NCBI RefSeq assembly: GCF_901709675.1 | Contig: NC_051102.1 | Span: 11,605,412-11,669,411 of the forward strand | Direction of reading: 5' to 3' | DNA length: 64,000 nucleotides | Origin: Syngnathus acus | Lineage: Eukaryota; Chordata; Actinopteri; Syngnathiformes; Syngnathidae | In this document: positions 12,792 to 24,684 of the stretch, in pieces | Layout of the letters: each line of letters opens with the position of its first letter | Numbering within the stretch: position 1 is the stretch's first letter | The notes under the pieces: model-generated | Seen by the model: the letters and a program-made list of their open reading frames with translations, nothing else | What the model was told of the DNA's origin: nothing | Databases searched by the model: none | Translations under genes and position numbers: made by a program

Positions 12792-14449
12792 GTTTGTAAG
12801 GTTATAAAAAATCTGTCTATTCATTCGCCAACTAATACGTGGACAGACAAATGCACCCAAATACAATGTTCTAAAAATTGTATTCACGTCTAGTTTCATG
12901 ACCAATTTGGTCACGACCGAGTTATCTTTGTAAAGCCAACGTTTCCAATCCAAGTCGTCGATTTGATCTCATTAGATTCTGTAGGTGTAAGTAATGAGGA
13001 GTCTTGAGAATGGTAATTTGCGTTCAAGGGAACAAATGTGCCAGACCATAATAATCGCTTTGCCTCTGCCTTGTAATCTACTAAACGCAGTAATTACCAA
13101 CACATCTGCCATGATCCGTCAAGTCAAACACGAGGTGCTTAGGGGCCGTTGAGCAAATATACAATTCGATCAAAAGTCTTCCCTCAACCTCTAAATGTGT
13201 CTTTTTCACATGTCGTCCCTCGCTCCCACCTCCTCATATTTAAAGCTTGTGATGTGAGCTTCACACTCTATTAGATGCCCAGTCATCAGTTTGACAGGAA
13301 AGTCTGCGTGCAGTCGGCTCATTTGGGAGACGTAAAATCACAAAATGGCGTTACGGCGCTCGCTAGTATTTTAGCGCACGCGAGCATGGCCTTGGATTTG
13401 AGCCTCCAGCAGAGTAACTGATGGATGCTTTCCAGTACTTGTAGTATACCCTCTCGGGCAGTAAATGCAATTCATGATAGATAACATTGCATCGAAGGTT
13501 CATGTGAGCACATTCTGGAATACAACGCTCAAATTGCGCGAAAAGGCTTTTCACACAAACTGTGGAGATGACTTTGGTTACTGGTTGTTTGCATTCAAGT
13601 CATGGACTTCTCTCAAAAAAAGAACACAAGTCTGGTCATTGTGCAAAGAGGAAAAAAAGAAATTCTTCCCTCAATCTGTCTGTCTGTCTGTTTCCTCGGC
13701 TTGAAGATTGATCGTGACTCGTGCAGGACACGGACACACCGTGGATCACGGCAGCTCGGGAGAGACGCTGGGAGGGAGGAGTGACAGATGCCATGAGCGT
13801 CTTCTGTTTGCTTGCGTGACTGATGGATTGTTTGCTTTTTATGAATGCTGAGATCATTTCTCATCATTTTCCTGCTACAGCTTTGGATTTGGGGGACCAC
13901 TTAATAGACTGACTGAGCAAATGGTGTGAGCCATACTGATAGCATAGAACCCATGGCGTCAATTCAACAAGATTGACTTTTACAGCTACAAGTACTGTGG
14001 AAAAAACACCATTTTGGCTCGTTAGTTCTGGTGCGAGTACCTGATCGTCTGTGTAATATGTGGTTTTCACAAATCTAGAAAATAGTCGAAAGAGAAGAAG
14101 CTCTGAGTGTGCATTGGTAGTGGAGTGGTTAAAAATGTTTGGATTTTCTTTTACAAACCCAAAACCCACTTCAGAAAACGGCGATCAACTTTGAGTACGT
14201 ACGTCTCGGTTAGAAACGGGAGGAAATGTGGCAAAAAAAATCCCAAATTAGCACGGCACCTTCCAAGCGTATTTTGAAGGTGCCCCCCGTGGCCCCCCCT
14301 CTAGCTCTGCCACTGGTGTCTAGTTTGCAGCGTGAACAGAAAAAATCCAGAGTTGCTTGTGTCAAACATAATTCTCCAGCACCCATCAATGCAAGCCTGC
14401 TAACAATTATTTGCTCTTTGCAGCGGACAGCAGATTTGCTCATTAGTAT

Positions 14450-14640
14450 GGACCTCCGTTTGGGCTGCTAATTGCTTTGCCTTTCACATGGTGGTGACAT
14501 CAGCACATTGCTAATTGACACTTAATTGCTAATAATCATGGAATGGATCGCTGCGAGTCCAATTAAAAGTGATTGCTACCGTATTTCTTTTCAGGCCGGG
14601 TCACTAATTGAATACATCTTTGTCAAAGGAATCATTTCGA
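14450..14640. promoter_or_regulatory. Candidate regulatory element: cluster of homeodomain-type TAAT sites
   Basis: Within about 190 bp there are gctaattgc, gctaattga, cttaattgc, ctaataatc, ccaattaaa and actaattga. Such TAATTG/TAATTA clusters are common in conserved developmental enhancers. No conservation data are available here. Confidence 0.3.
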
Positions 14641-16290
14641 TCGGGGCTTATGCTTTTGCGTAACTTTGCTTGCCGATACCTCCGCGGAAGATAACGGTGA
14701 GGTTCGTGGATAGGAATGCGGTCTGTTCGGAGAAGATTGAGGAAATTGCTCGGAGCTGGAATGTGCTTGTCTTGCTTGTTTGGGTCAGTGGAGGAATTGC
14801 TGGTGTGTATGTGTGCGCTGTCATGTCAAAAGTGGCGCAAGAAAAATTGAAACTTGAGATGAATAGCCATCCTCTCGACGCTCCTGTAACCGTACCTGGA
14901 AATACTGTTGAAAGACCCGGTCGCATGAAAATAAAGTTGAATGCTCCCCATGACGGGGACAGGAAATATTCCAGCTCCATCCTGGATGGAGCGTTTTGGA
15001 AGTCGTAGGAGGCCTTTTTTTGAACATTTCGTCTTTGTAGCATAGTTGTGTGGCCTGGCGCTCTGACCTGCTTCTCTGCATACGTATCACCCTCCAGGAC
15101 GTACTAAACGTGTGAAGCGGATCCTCGTCTGCCACTCAAACGAGATCAGGCAATTTGTCCGATGAAACACAATGTTCCCCGCGACAATTCTGAATGTACG
15201 TATCTCGCCCAAAATTAGCTTGGTTATAGGTTCAGGCGTGAAACCGCATTTGAAATCCCAAATCATTTAGCTCTACTTTTTGCCCATAATCCACTCATTT
15301 GGCCCGTGACGCCATATTGGCTTCCATATGGGCTTCCGCGTTGACTCCATGCTGCTCTCGGTCAGTGGGGGAACGGCAATTAGCACTACATTTGCTCGCA
15401 ACCAGAGAGACCTGTCACCTCTGCTTCACAGCTCTGTCTTTGAAGACGTGCACTTCCGCGCATGCACTTGTGTTTGCGTTCGTGCGTGCGTGCATGTCTG
15501 TCAGCGTGCATCATGGGAGGAAAGAGCAGATCACGGCACCTGCTTCACGGCGGGGGGTTGGACCGCTTCACCGCTAAAAGGTGTTTGTGTGCGTGCGTGC
15601 GTGCGTGCGTGCGTGCATGTCACTTTAACAAGGAGGCCGAGCAGCATCTAAATGCACGCGGTGACTTGTAATCAATGATACAGCAAGTCCCTTGAGGTAT
15701 GCTAATGCATCTCAAATGTTAATGTATTTCAATTGCAATAACCCAAATTGTATCATAAGTCAATGAGAGATTGCGCGCACGGTGCCGACGGAATGGAAAT
15801 CTGCTTGATGAATGTTAAGGAAATGAAGTCCCGCACACATTTAGAGAAGAATCATTTCAAAGTGTAAAGAAAAAAAGGATTTGGGACATCACAATCATGC
15901 GCCCCTCTGGATCGTCTGATATTTTGTATTTCATGCAAAATTTGCGATTGGCAGCATAATTCTCTCATCGATGTCATTGAGCCGATCTGCAAAATGACAG
16001 CAAATAAACACTATCTGGTTCACGCCGGCAATTATTGTATAAATGTGAGCCAGAAAGCTTGCCATATTAAATTCGGCCTTCACATACTGGACCATCCGAT
16101 CGTGTTTGTGTAGTTTTAGAAAAAATCCCAAAGTATTTTATTCATGCCCACCCCAAAAGCATTGGATAATTTATAACAAATTGTCATCAAGATTTTCATC
16201 ATAGAACTGCTCAATTGAGTGTGATAACGTACAATGCACTTTGTAATATAGAGTCAATGTGTCTCTGCGTGTCTGCATGACTAGCTCGCT

Positions 16291-16292
16291 GA

Positions 16293-16344
<52 letters not shown>

Positions 16345-16345
16345 A
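16291..16345. repeat. (GAAA)n microsatellite
   Basis: About 55 bp of GAAA units, a polypurine tract on the + strand. Confidence 0.96.
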
Positions 16346-16491
16346 AAAGAGAGTCCCCAAGTGGCTTAAGCTTTATTCAAGAGAAGTTAATGAGTTCCCC
16401 TGTCTGCTTTGCCTCATTTTTTTCCTCCATTTATTTTGAGCTCCATCGCTTCCCCATCTCTTCTCTCTAATATTATCACTCACCTCACAGC

Positions 16492-16507
16492 ACCCCCCCC
16501 CCCCCCC
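16492..16507. repeat. Poly-C run (16 bp)
   Basis: Homopolymer. Confidence 0.95.
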
Positions 16508-18686
16508 AAACGCCCAGCTAAATACGCGAAAAAAGGCAAAACAAAATTTCCCTTTGGGAAATGAAACTATTTGGTTACGTCACAATCTTCGTGGCCTTCC
16601 TTCATATGTTTTGGGTGGTCCTTTTCGTTGGAGCACAAAAGAATTTGAATGTTCAGCTGCTTGTAAAAGACTTTTTCATGCTAATTCAAGCACATCCATC
16701 CGACTGATGCTGATCACAGATGTTCTTCATAGTCCCTGGAATTCTTCGGCAGAAAAAAACGAAACTAAACTATATTATCGATTTGTTTGTCGTTGTGATA
16801 CCTGTCCTTCGTTTCACGTTAGCAGGACTGCTACTTTATTTTTGGCTAACGTGAGACTTCATTCAAAATCGCCCTCACAATCTGTTATGTTTGATCAGAT
16901 TGCGTTGTCTAACGTTGACCTTGGCAAACCTGTGGTTCTGTTCTGCAAATCAATGAATTTGTCTGTTTGTGTGCGTGTGCGTGTGTGCGTCTCAGCCTGC
17001 ACTCAAATGTTGCAGAAGATGAGAGGAAAGAAAGAAAGCCAGAGGAAGAGAAAGGGAACAAACAGATGAGGATGTAAATTCAAGTGAAATATACATCACA
17101 GGCACGTATGAGATTTTGAAGCCCGTGTATTTTGCGTAATCAGAGTCTCATCCAGTTTTCATAAAAGTGGGGTGCTTTGTGTCCTCTCCCTCCCCGTTGA
17201 TTGGAGCCATCTGGGCTTTTTGGAAGCCATGACAATGTATTGCTGAAAAGCCACGGGAGGGAGGGAGGGGGGATGTGTCTTGAAAAGGCTAGCCTGGAAG
17301 ATGTCTCAAATGTGCTGTGAGTGACGCGAGATGCTGCTGTTTGTTGGACACGTCCGTGGCCGCAAGCCAAATCAACTGATTTACGCCAAGCTACAGTGAA
17401 GAGGGAGGCCTCGCGGCCGCTCCACCGTTACGCAAGATGTATTATTATGGGGGGCACCGTATCAAAAAACAATCAATCACTAGCCTGTGCTTGCACCCAA
17501 CAAAAGCAACACAAAATGAAAGCTAGATGGTGAGAGAAGCTGCTGCCGGTTGCAATTTGTCATCTTTGACGAGTGTCTCACAACAACAAGCGCATCAATC
17601 ATCTAAAGAACACGATTTGAAAGTGTTGATAGGGCTACGTCAGACGTCACGGAGCGCACATGACTTGGTTCATACTCGTCATCAAGAATGAAGTAGTCAC
17701 GACAGAATCTTCTGATGTTCTGCTAATGTTGGTCTCTCCTGGCGCTAGCATGACCCTTAAACGTCCGTTAGCATTAGCTTGTGAATAACATGGAAGAACA
17801 GTACTCGCACAATTAGCTTGGCTAGACGATAGAGCTTTTTTTGCTCTTCTTTTGCGCTTTGTATTGTTGCTATCGGAATGGTTTGATTATGACGGTCGAG
17901 GTTTCATTATGACCGAGTGCGGAATGTGTGTTCCCTAGCCGACTGGCTAAGCTTAAATGGAAAGGCACGGATGAATGAACCGGAAAGCAAAGTCCGGACA
18001 GTTCAAATCTGAAGAGCAGATCGAGGAATTGACAGCACTGCCGTTTCCAAGTCCTCGTCCTCTATCGGCCGGCGATATCACTCGCGGGAGAAATGGAGGC
18101 ACCTGTATGGCATTTCCATGACAACAGGCCTCTGGACTTCCGCTTGTTTTTGCCCTTGCACACTTTTAATTCGAACAAAGACAAGAGTTTGAGGTGAGAT
18201 AAATGACACGACACAGGTAAAGGGCCATTAACGAGGTTTACTGCCAACACGAGTCGGGCATCACAGAAGCCTTTCCTTCTCACCAGGTTAATGGCTTTTG
18301 GAACACTGGGTGGCTCTTCGATGGATCGGATTGGATATTGCAGCAGGCCATTTCTGCGAGATATCCAATCGAAGCGCTGCTTGCTCTCATGTAATAATGA
18401 CACAATTGCTGTGTTTCTGTCCACTGTCACATTCAAGAAATAGAAAATGCACACAATATAGATGGACACTGACTGGTGAATGAGAGTCACATTTTTCATG
18501 TTCAAAGTTTTGGAAGTGAATCTTGGATTGGACAGATTGGACCATCAAGTCTTTTGTCGCCAAAGACGTGTTAGAGCTGTTGATCAGGCGCTCATACAAT
18601 AAATGACAAGTTTGAGTGAAAGGGAGTCAAATCCAGCTGGATTTCCACCGCCTCCAACAGCTATTTGTCATTTCAAAAATGCATCG

Positions 18687-18690
<4 letters not shown>

Positions 18691-18728
<38 letters not shown>
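18691..18728. repeat. (GT)n(GA)n compound microsatellite
   Basis: GT repeat running directly into GA repeat. Confidence 0.93.
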
Positions 18729-19746
18729 AAGGGGGAGCGTGGGTTGCAGATTGGTCGTTTCAATAGGATTCGAGCAACCAACCTCCCATGGATTGGTCAC
18801 GCTAAATTCTACCCTGTTACAAAGCGTAGCGCTCACACGCATCCAACACCTACGTACATGGAAGTCTCCGTCCGCTGTCCACGTGCCTGATATTTGAATA
18901 AATAAGCTCCCAATTTCCATGAGGTATGTTCCCCCCCGCCTCTAATCTGCCCCATCCTATTGGTTTGGAAGAAAGAGAGAGATTAAGGATTGAAAAGGGG
19001 AAGATGGATAAAGAGCAGGAAAAAAAAAGTCTTTCGCTGGGCGGGATTTTGCAATAGTCAATTCAGATGAGAAGTTCTTTGAATCAAGTTAAATCCTCTT
19101 TTTGATGAGCAGATTAGATGCTATCCTCTTACTTTGCTTTTAACTTTTGCAATTGTCTATCAGGCGTTTGTTTTTGCTGGGGCAAGAAAATGAAAAAGTA
19201 TGACGACGCTGACATACGTAAATCTCCCAATTGAGCATTATGCATCATTTCCATTGCACTTTTGTATCCTTCCAAAGCAAGCAACTGCTCGTCGACAAAT
19301 CTGCGCATAACAATTTCCTCTGCTGAAGGACGAATGGCGTCAGACTGCCTTGCATCCAAGGACTCGTCCGTCTGCGGCTTGACTGAGTTGCCGAGGAATT
19401 TACGGTGATTCCAAAACGGTGAAAAGGGGCGCCTCACTGAATACCAGATGATTACTCGTGTGTTGTCGTGTCATGAAAGCGTGGGCGTTTGTTTCCACAA
19501 CAAAGCCAAGTTAATTGCAAAAATGTATTGCAAATGATTTGCCGTCGTCTTTCAATCGATTCTCTCTGGCTTTTAGATTTGCTCTCCGTCCTTGCGTGAC
19601 TTTCGTCTTTTGCATGTAGCCACCGGCATCGGCTTTAGGAAGTGGGGAGGTTTTGAGGGCAAGCTTCTGGAGGTGGAATCCTCGCAGGTGGACGCCCCCA
19701 CAAGTCTTTCACCGGCTGGCCGGTCGGTAGTGAGGCCGCGGGGCTG

Positions 19747-19810
19747 AAAGGAGACCTATGCTAGCCCATGATTAAAAGAAAGGAGACCTATGCTAGCCCA
19801 TGATTAAAAG
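19747..19810. repeat. Exact 32-bp tandem duplication
   Basis: The unit aaaggagacctatgctagcc... at 19747-19778 is repeated without change at 19779-19810. Confidence 0.95.
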
Positions 19811-20934
19811 TGGAACGTTTTAGACAAGCGAGTGCGTGCGCTGGAGCATTTGGCTGGCGTCAAGCCCAAACCTTTCATGTGACAATTTGGTCATTTTAAA
19901 CAAATTGATCAATGGCTCATCTTTTTGGTTCTGCCTTGAAAGTCACATGCAGATTATTCATTATTATTATTATAATTATTGCTCATTGTCCAGTAAAAGT
20001 GGATTGTGATGAAGCATTTCTGGACCTTCCTGGTTTCTTGGGATTTGTTTAATGAACCAACTTCACCATTATGACTTAGTTCATATTTGAATAGCGCCTG
20101 CCGCCGCAGCTTTGCATGTTTTCCATTCTGCTAACGAACAACACAATCTTCTTTCCTCCCACAACCTCGGCCGGCTCTACCTCCCTCTGCGTCGTTTCCA
20201 TATTTTATGTCTAAACTGCAACTCGCAGCAAAAATGGAAGACGTGCTTGTAAAACACCAGGAGCAATCTTGTGACGTTTTTATTGGAACGACTATGCGCG
20301 GGCGGGCGGTGCAATGAATCAACCCGGAAGTGTATTAACCATAATGTGCTTTGATGTTTCTGTATTCTTTGTAATGTGAAACAGGCTCGAGTTTTGGCTG
20401 ACTTTTCTGCCACCCCATCCACTAGCGTGATGATGTTTTGCGATTTGATTCCTGCACAATCTACCCCAATATTCACCTCTTTTTCTTCAATGAAGCCAAA
20501 TTAGGCTGTTGCATGACAATCTAGTTAGGATAAGAAGTGTGGCGATGTCACGGCCTCGCTGTGAACCGCAGCGGCGTGCAGCTTGTCGGCCTGTCCGCTT
20601 CCCGCCTCCCTCCTTCCCTCAGCCTGCGCTTTGAGTTATTGCCACTTGTTTCTGAGAGCCATTTATCAGGGCTTCGTTAAAAGCCAAATCAGACTTATTT
20701 CAGACAGTCCTTTTGACTCAACTTCAAATTCTCATGTCTCAAGTCAGTGAAATAAATGGAAAGCTTTTCCAGGGTTATCATTAGAATTACGTGTTATTTT
20801 GTTTTGGACTTTGACGTTAATTGGATGCTGTTTTTATTCGATTTTAGAGCGACCTTAGTTTGAATGACGTTTCATAAAAATGCTTTCTTTTAATTCAGTT
20901 TTGATTGGTTTGAGCGGTTTTGTACCTATGTGGA

Positions 20935-22026
20935 ACAAAGGACGAGGAATTTGATCGATGGATTTAATGATTTGGAGTGACACAGATGGTTTGATAATAT
21001 TATTGCTTATATAATAGTTATTTGATATCTAATTTATATATCGTTATATGGGCCTGTGGAATATTTTGAAGTGCACCCATTGTTGACATAAAGGACGATC
21101 GATGGAGGGTTTTTTTTGAGTTTTTCCTTGCCCTTTTGGGAGCTTAAGATCAGGGGATGCTTTGAAAATAATTGTCAATTTTTGTCTATGTGAAGCCCTT
21201 TGAGACTGCTTGTGATTTAGGGCCATACAAATAAACTTGACTTGATGGATTTAATGATTTGGAGTGACACAGATGGTTTGATAATATTATTGCTTATATA
21301 ATAGTTATTTGATATCTAATTTATATATCGTTATATGGGCCTGTGGAATATTTTGAAGTGCAAGCGCCGTCAGCTGCGCGCACCCGGCCGGCATTGTTGA
21401 CATAAAGGACGATCGATGGAGGTTTTTTTTGAGTTTTTCCTTGCCCTTTTGGGAGCTTAAGATCAGGGGATGCTTTGAGAATAATTGTCAATTTTTGTCT
21501 ATGTGAAGCCCTTTGAGACTGCTTGTGATTTAGGGCTATACAAATAAACTTGACTTGATGGATTTAATGATTTGGAGTGACACAGATGGTTTGATAACAT
21601 TGTTGCTTATATAATTGTTATTTAATATCTAATTTATATATCGTTATATGGGCCTGTGGAATATTTTGAAGTGCACCCATTGTTGACGTAAAGGACGATC
21701 GATGGATTTAATGAATTGGAGTGACACAGATGGTTTTATAAACGTGTTATTTATGCAATAGTTATTTGAATAACTCTGAATGTTACGTCAGGCCCGTTCT
21801 CAGCTCTTCTTTTGTGTTTGTCATGTTAGCAAACCTATCGTTTAGCCTGTTGTTGCTCGTTCATGTCTGTTATTGGTGTTGGATTTTGTCGAATACATTT
21901 CCCCCAAAATGCGACTTATACTCCGGAGCGACTTATATATATATATGTTTTTTTTCACGTTATTGTGCATTTTATGGCCAATGCGACCTATATTCCGGAG
22001 CGACTTTTAGTCCGAAAAATACGGTA
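20935..22026 (+). mobile_element. Tandemly duplicated non-autonomous transposon derivative
   Basis: This block has the pattern A-B-A-B-A-A'. A is a roughly 150-bp A/T-rich module starting gatggatttaatgattt (20957, 21244, 21557, and a shortened, diverged copy at 21711). B is a roughly 135-bp module (about 21109-21243 and 21421-21556) ending atacaaataaacttgactt, which resembles the 3' tail of fish LINE-type elements. The second A carries an extra GC-rich insert (agcgccgtcagctgcgcgca). The right end (21911-22026) is the MITE terminus ending cggta, as at 12791 and 46832. No matching left terminus is visible, so the element is 5'-truncated or rearranged. The segment from A to the right end is shared with 46327-46832. 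Confidence 0.75.
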
Positions 22027-22690
22027 CTTGCGGTGCTGCGCTGTTTGTGTTCCAAATGAATTAAATGTGTCTGCCACATAGATGCTTTCCATGAACGTTT
22101 CCAATTATGCATTAGCATGAAACAATCTGCCAAACTGCTGCTTGTTGCAAAGTGACAAGTTGCGTAGATACATATCTGATGAAATTCTAAACACTCCTGG
22201 AACCTGAGCGCACAACCTTAGACGCTGTAAAATTCCTGCTCGGACGTACGCCGGGTTGGAGGGAGCAGGGTGAGGGAACAAGAGTGTGCAAAAGAACACC
22301 AATAGCCTTTTCCTGTTCGGCTTTTGTTGGGAGCTATCTTGCCTTTCCGTGTTATTCAAGCAGCACAATGAGGTACGAAGCTTGTGGTGGGTGCCGCTCT
22401 TCCCACTTTGTCCCTCCATCTTTCCTCTCTTGTGAGCCATTTCAAAAGAGGGAGGGGTGTCGGCAGAGCAGATCAGAGAGGGTGGAAGTCCGATGTTCAT
22501 TGGCCCTTGACCATTGCAGGAAATGTTGTCTATTGGGTCCTGACTAGCTTCAAAGCTTCAGCACAAAAGGCCCATGTCTTATCATCACGGCAGCCCAACA
22601 GTTTTTGCCGTGTCTTATTTTGACCCCGTGATACTTCCTCATCATCCACATTTGGAAAATGGGTCAGCATACGTGCTTGAAGGTCTAAGC

Positions 22691-22919
22691 CAGGGGGGTC
22701 ATAGTCGTTTTTGTGGCGGGTCGCGTTGGAGTTCTAGTTTCCTTCGGAGGGCCTTTATGACTGTCGTGCCAAATAAATGTACGAACGTCTCATTATGTAC
22801 AGTATAGGCTACACAACAAAGGAATGCTTTTCAAAGTGAAGACATTTTGCGATTTTCGTATTGACACACCGTCAAATATAATGACACTGTGGGCCTGCCG
22901 ACCAGATTTTGAAGCCCTC
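22691..22919 (+). mobile_element. Degraded hAT-like MITE
   Basis: A 229-bp segment starts caggggggtcatag, close to the CAGGGGTGTCAAAC terminus of common vertebrate hAT elements. It continues with gcgggtcgcg and ccttcggagggcc, as in that family, and ends with a decayed ttgaagccctc. It is flanked by an 8-bp direct repeat, gtctaagc, at 22683-22690 and 22920-22927; 8 bp is the hAT target duplication length. The element is non-coding. Confidence 0.7.
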
Positions 22920-23085
22920 GTCTAAGCCGTTGGCTTCTCTGACACCATTAGGTTGACTTAAGTGAGTGCTCTAAGTGGGTATGTGGACTCATCAATGCTT
23001 ATTGTTAATCTAATTCTAAGTGGTCCGCCGATACCGGTGAAAAGCATTTAGTATCGATCCGTGCAGCAAAACAAATAGCGCCCTC

Positions 23086-23115
23086 GCCTGCCTGGCTGGC
23101 TGGCTGGCTGGCTGA

Positions 23116-23146
<31 letters not shown>

Positions 23147-23236
23147 ACTGCCTGCCTGCCTGCCTGACTGCCTGCCTGACTGACTGCCTGCCTGACTGCC
23201 TGCCTGACTGCCTGCCTGACTGCCTGCCTGACTGCC
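23086..23236. repeat. (CCTG)n array with CTGG and GACT variants
   Basis: About 150 bp. It begins with ctggctgg units, is then mostly tgcc units, and has periodic tgac interruptions in the second half. It is the same repeat type as 3489-4099 in the opposite orientation. Confidence 0.95.
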
Positions 23237-23815
23237 CCAAGTTGATATTTGATGGCTTTTCGTCGCCCTATGGTTCTGACGTCTACTCCGCTTGTATTGG
23301 ACAAACGGTTACCTTGCAACTCATGAATTGTTTAAATAACAGCAAACAAGTTGGTTTTATTCTATGGAATTGATGATTAGAGGTGCGTATTGAAGCAATT
23401 AAGACTAAAGCATTTCAAACATTCACAAAGACATTTTTGGATCAATTTTTGTTGATTTTTTTTCATTTTCCATTGCCCATCAATAGTTGCTCCGATCATT
23501 TTTTTTATTTTCCTCATTTGCCAACAATGATCGCCAAGAAGCGTTTTGTTTGTTTGTGCTTTAATTGAGCATCTTGGCTGTATTTCCCCTGAACACGCTT
23601 GTTACGTCTTCTTTGACAACTGACCTTTTTCCTCTGTTAAATGTAACCTAGACCGCAGGGGTTGTAGGTGGCGGGGGGTCAAAGTTTGGGAAAGTAAAAC
23701 AGGATCACGTATTGTGCATGGACGGGAAACGGCACAGAACGAGACCATTCAATGATGTTTTTCTTTCTCTTGCATTGGGATTCACCACCTCATGCGAACA
23801 TGCATATGCACATAA

Positions 23816-23921
23816 GGGAGGGAGGGAGGGAGGAGGGGTGGGCGCTCAGACACCTCCCTCCCTCCCTCCCTCCCTCCCTCCCTCCCTCCCTCCCTCCCTC
23901 CCTCCCTCCCTCCCTCCCTCC
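23816..23921. repeat. (GGGA)n followed by inverted (CTCC)n tract
   Basis: A short GGGA run (23816-23836) is followed by a 69-bp pure CTCC run (23853-23921). The two halves are complementary and could fold on each other. Confidence 0.9.
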
Positions 23922-24018
23922 GCCCTGTGTCCACATCCTGGGGGGAAGAGGTCAGGTTAAGTGCCGCCGAGGTGCAACGGGCCTGTTGTCCCTCTCTCTT
24001 AGCAACAGTGGCTCTCTT

Positions 24019-24043
24019 AAAAAAAAAAAAAAAAAAAAAAAAA
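24019..24043. repeat. Poly-A run (25 bp)
   Basis: Homopolymer followed by six C. There is no retrotransposed body next to it. Confidence 0.95.
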
Positions 24044-24265
24044 CCCCCCACTAATGCGAGGCCGGCCGCTGACAGTGTTCTGACAATGACTTACTATCCG
24101 CCAGCCGAGTCCCCTCATCCCAGCGCCGGCCTCTCGGAAAAACAGATCTGTGGCGAGAGCAAAGGGTAATCTAGCGGCGAGGCTCTGCCGCCGACCGCCT
24201 CCGTGGCCATGTGTGTGACTGCGAATAGGCTGGGAGGAATTAACACTACTGCCACAGGCACAGAA

Positions 24266-24336
<71 letters not shown>

Positions 24337-24376
24337 TGTGTATGTATGTGTGCGCGCGTGCGTGCGTGTGTGTGTT
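24266..24376. repeat. (TG)n microsatellite with CG-rich end
   Basis: About 65 bp of nearly pure TG, then tgtatg and gcgcgtgcgtgcgtg variants. Confidence 0.95.
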
Positions 24377-24663
24377 TCAGCGAGCCTATGTGTGCGTTTG
24401 ATGATAACAGGATGTAAGAATTGTTATTTCTTTCCCAATCTATTATCGCACAAGATAAAGGTTGTGCGAGATGTAAGGCAAATAGCGTCAGCCAGTGTAA
24501 ACACGGCAGTAAGACTGGCCGCACGCTTTCTGCTTTTGTTTGACGTATCGGCCGTGCTGTCAGTGTGGCACTTTTAGCGACCCCGACGCAAATGTCTGCT
24601 TTGTGACACACAAGGAACGCATACAAAAGAATCCGGCAGCCTGCTTGTTATTTCAAAACAAGT

Positions 24664-24684
24664 CCCCCCCCCCCCCCCCCCCCC
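24664..24684. repeat. Poly-C run (21 bp)
   Basis: Homopolymer. The length is uncertain in any assembly. Confidence 0.95.

Noticed and set aside
14670-15043. Overlapping open frames on both strands (112 and 131 codons)
   Set aside because: No family resemblance or splice context; mutual shadows.
16554-17069. 171-codon + strand open frame
   Set aside because: Composition is unlike a folded protein, it ends in TG-repeat and purine-rich low complexity, and there is no domain match that I recognise.
19129-19437. 102-codon minus-strand frame with a plausible-looking acidic middle
   Set aside because: It looked protein-like by eye but I recognise no family and see no splice or promoter context. 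A protein search would decide.
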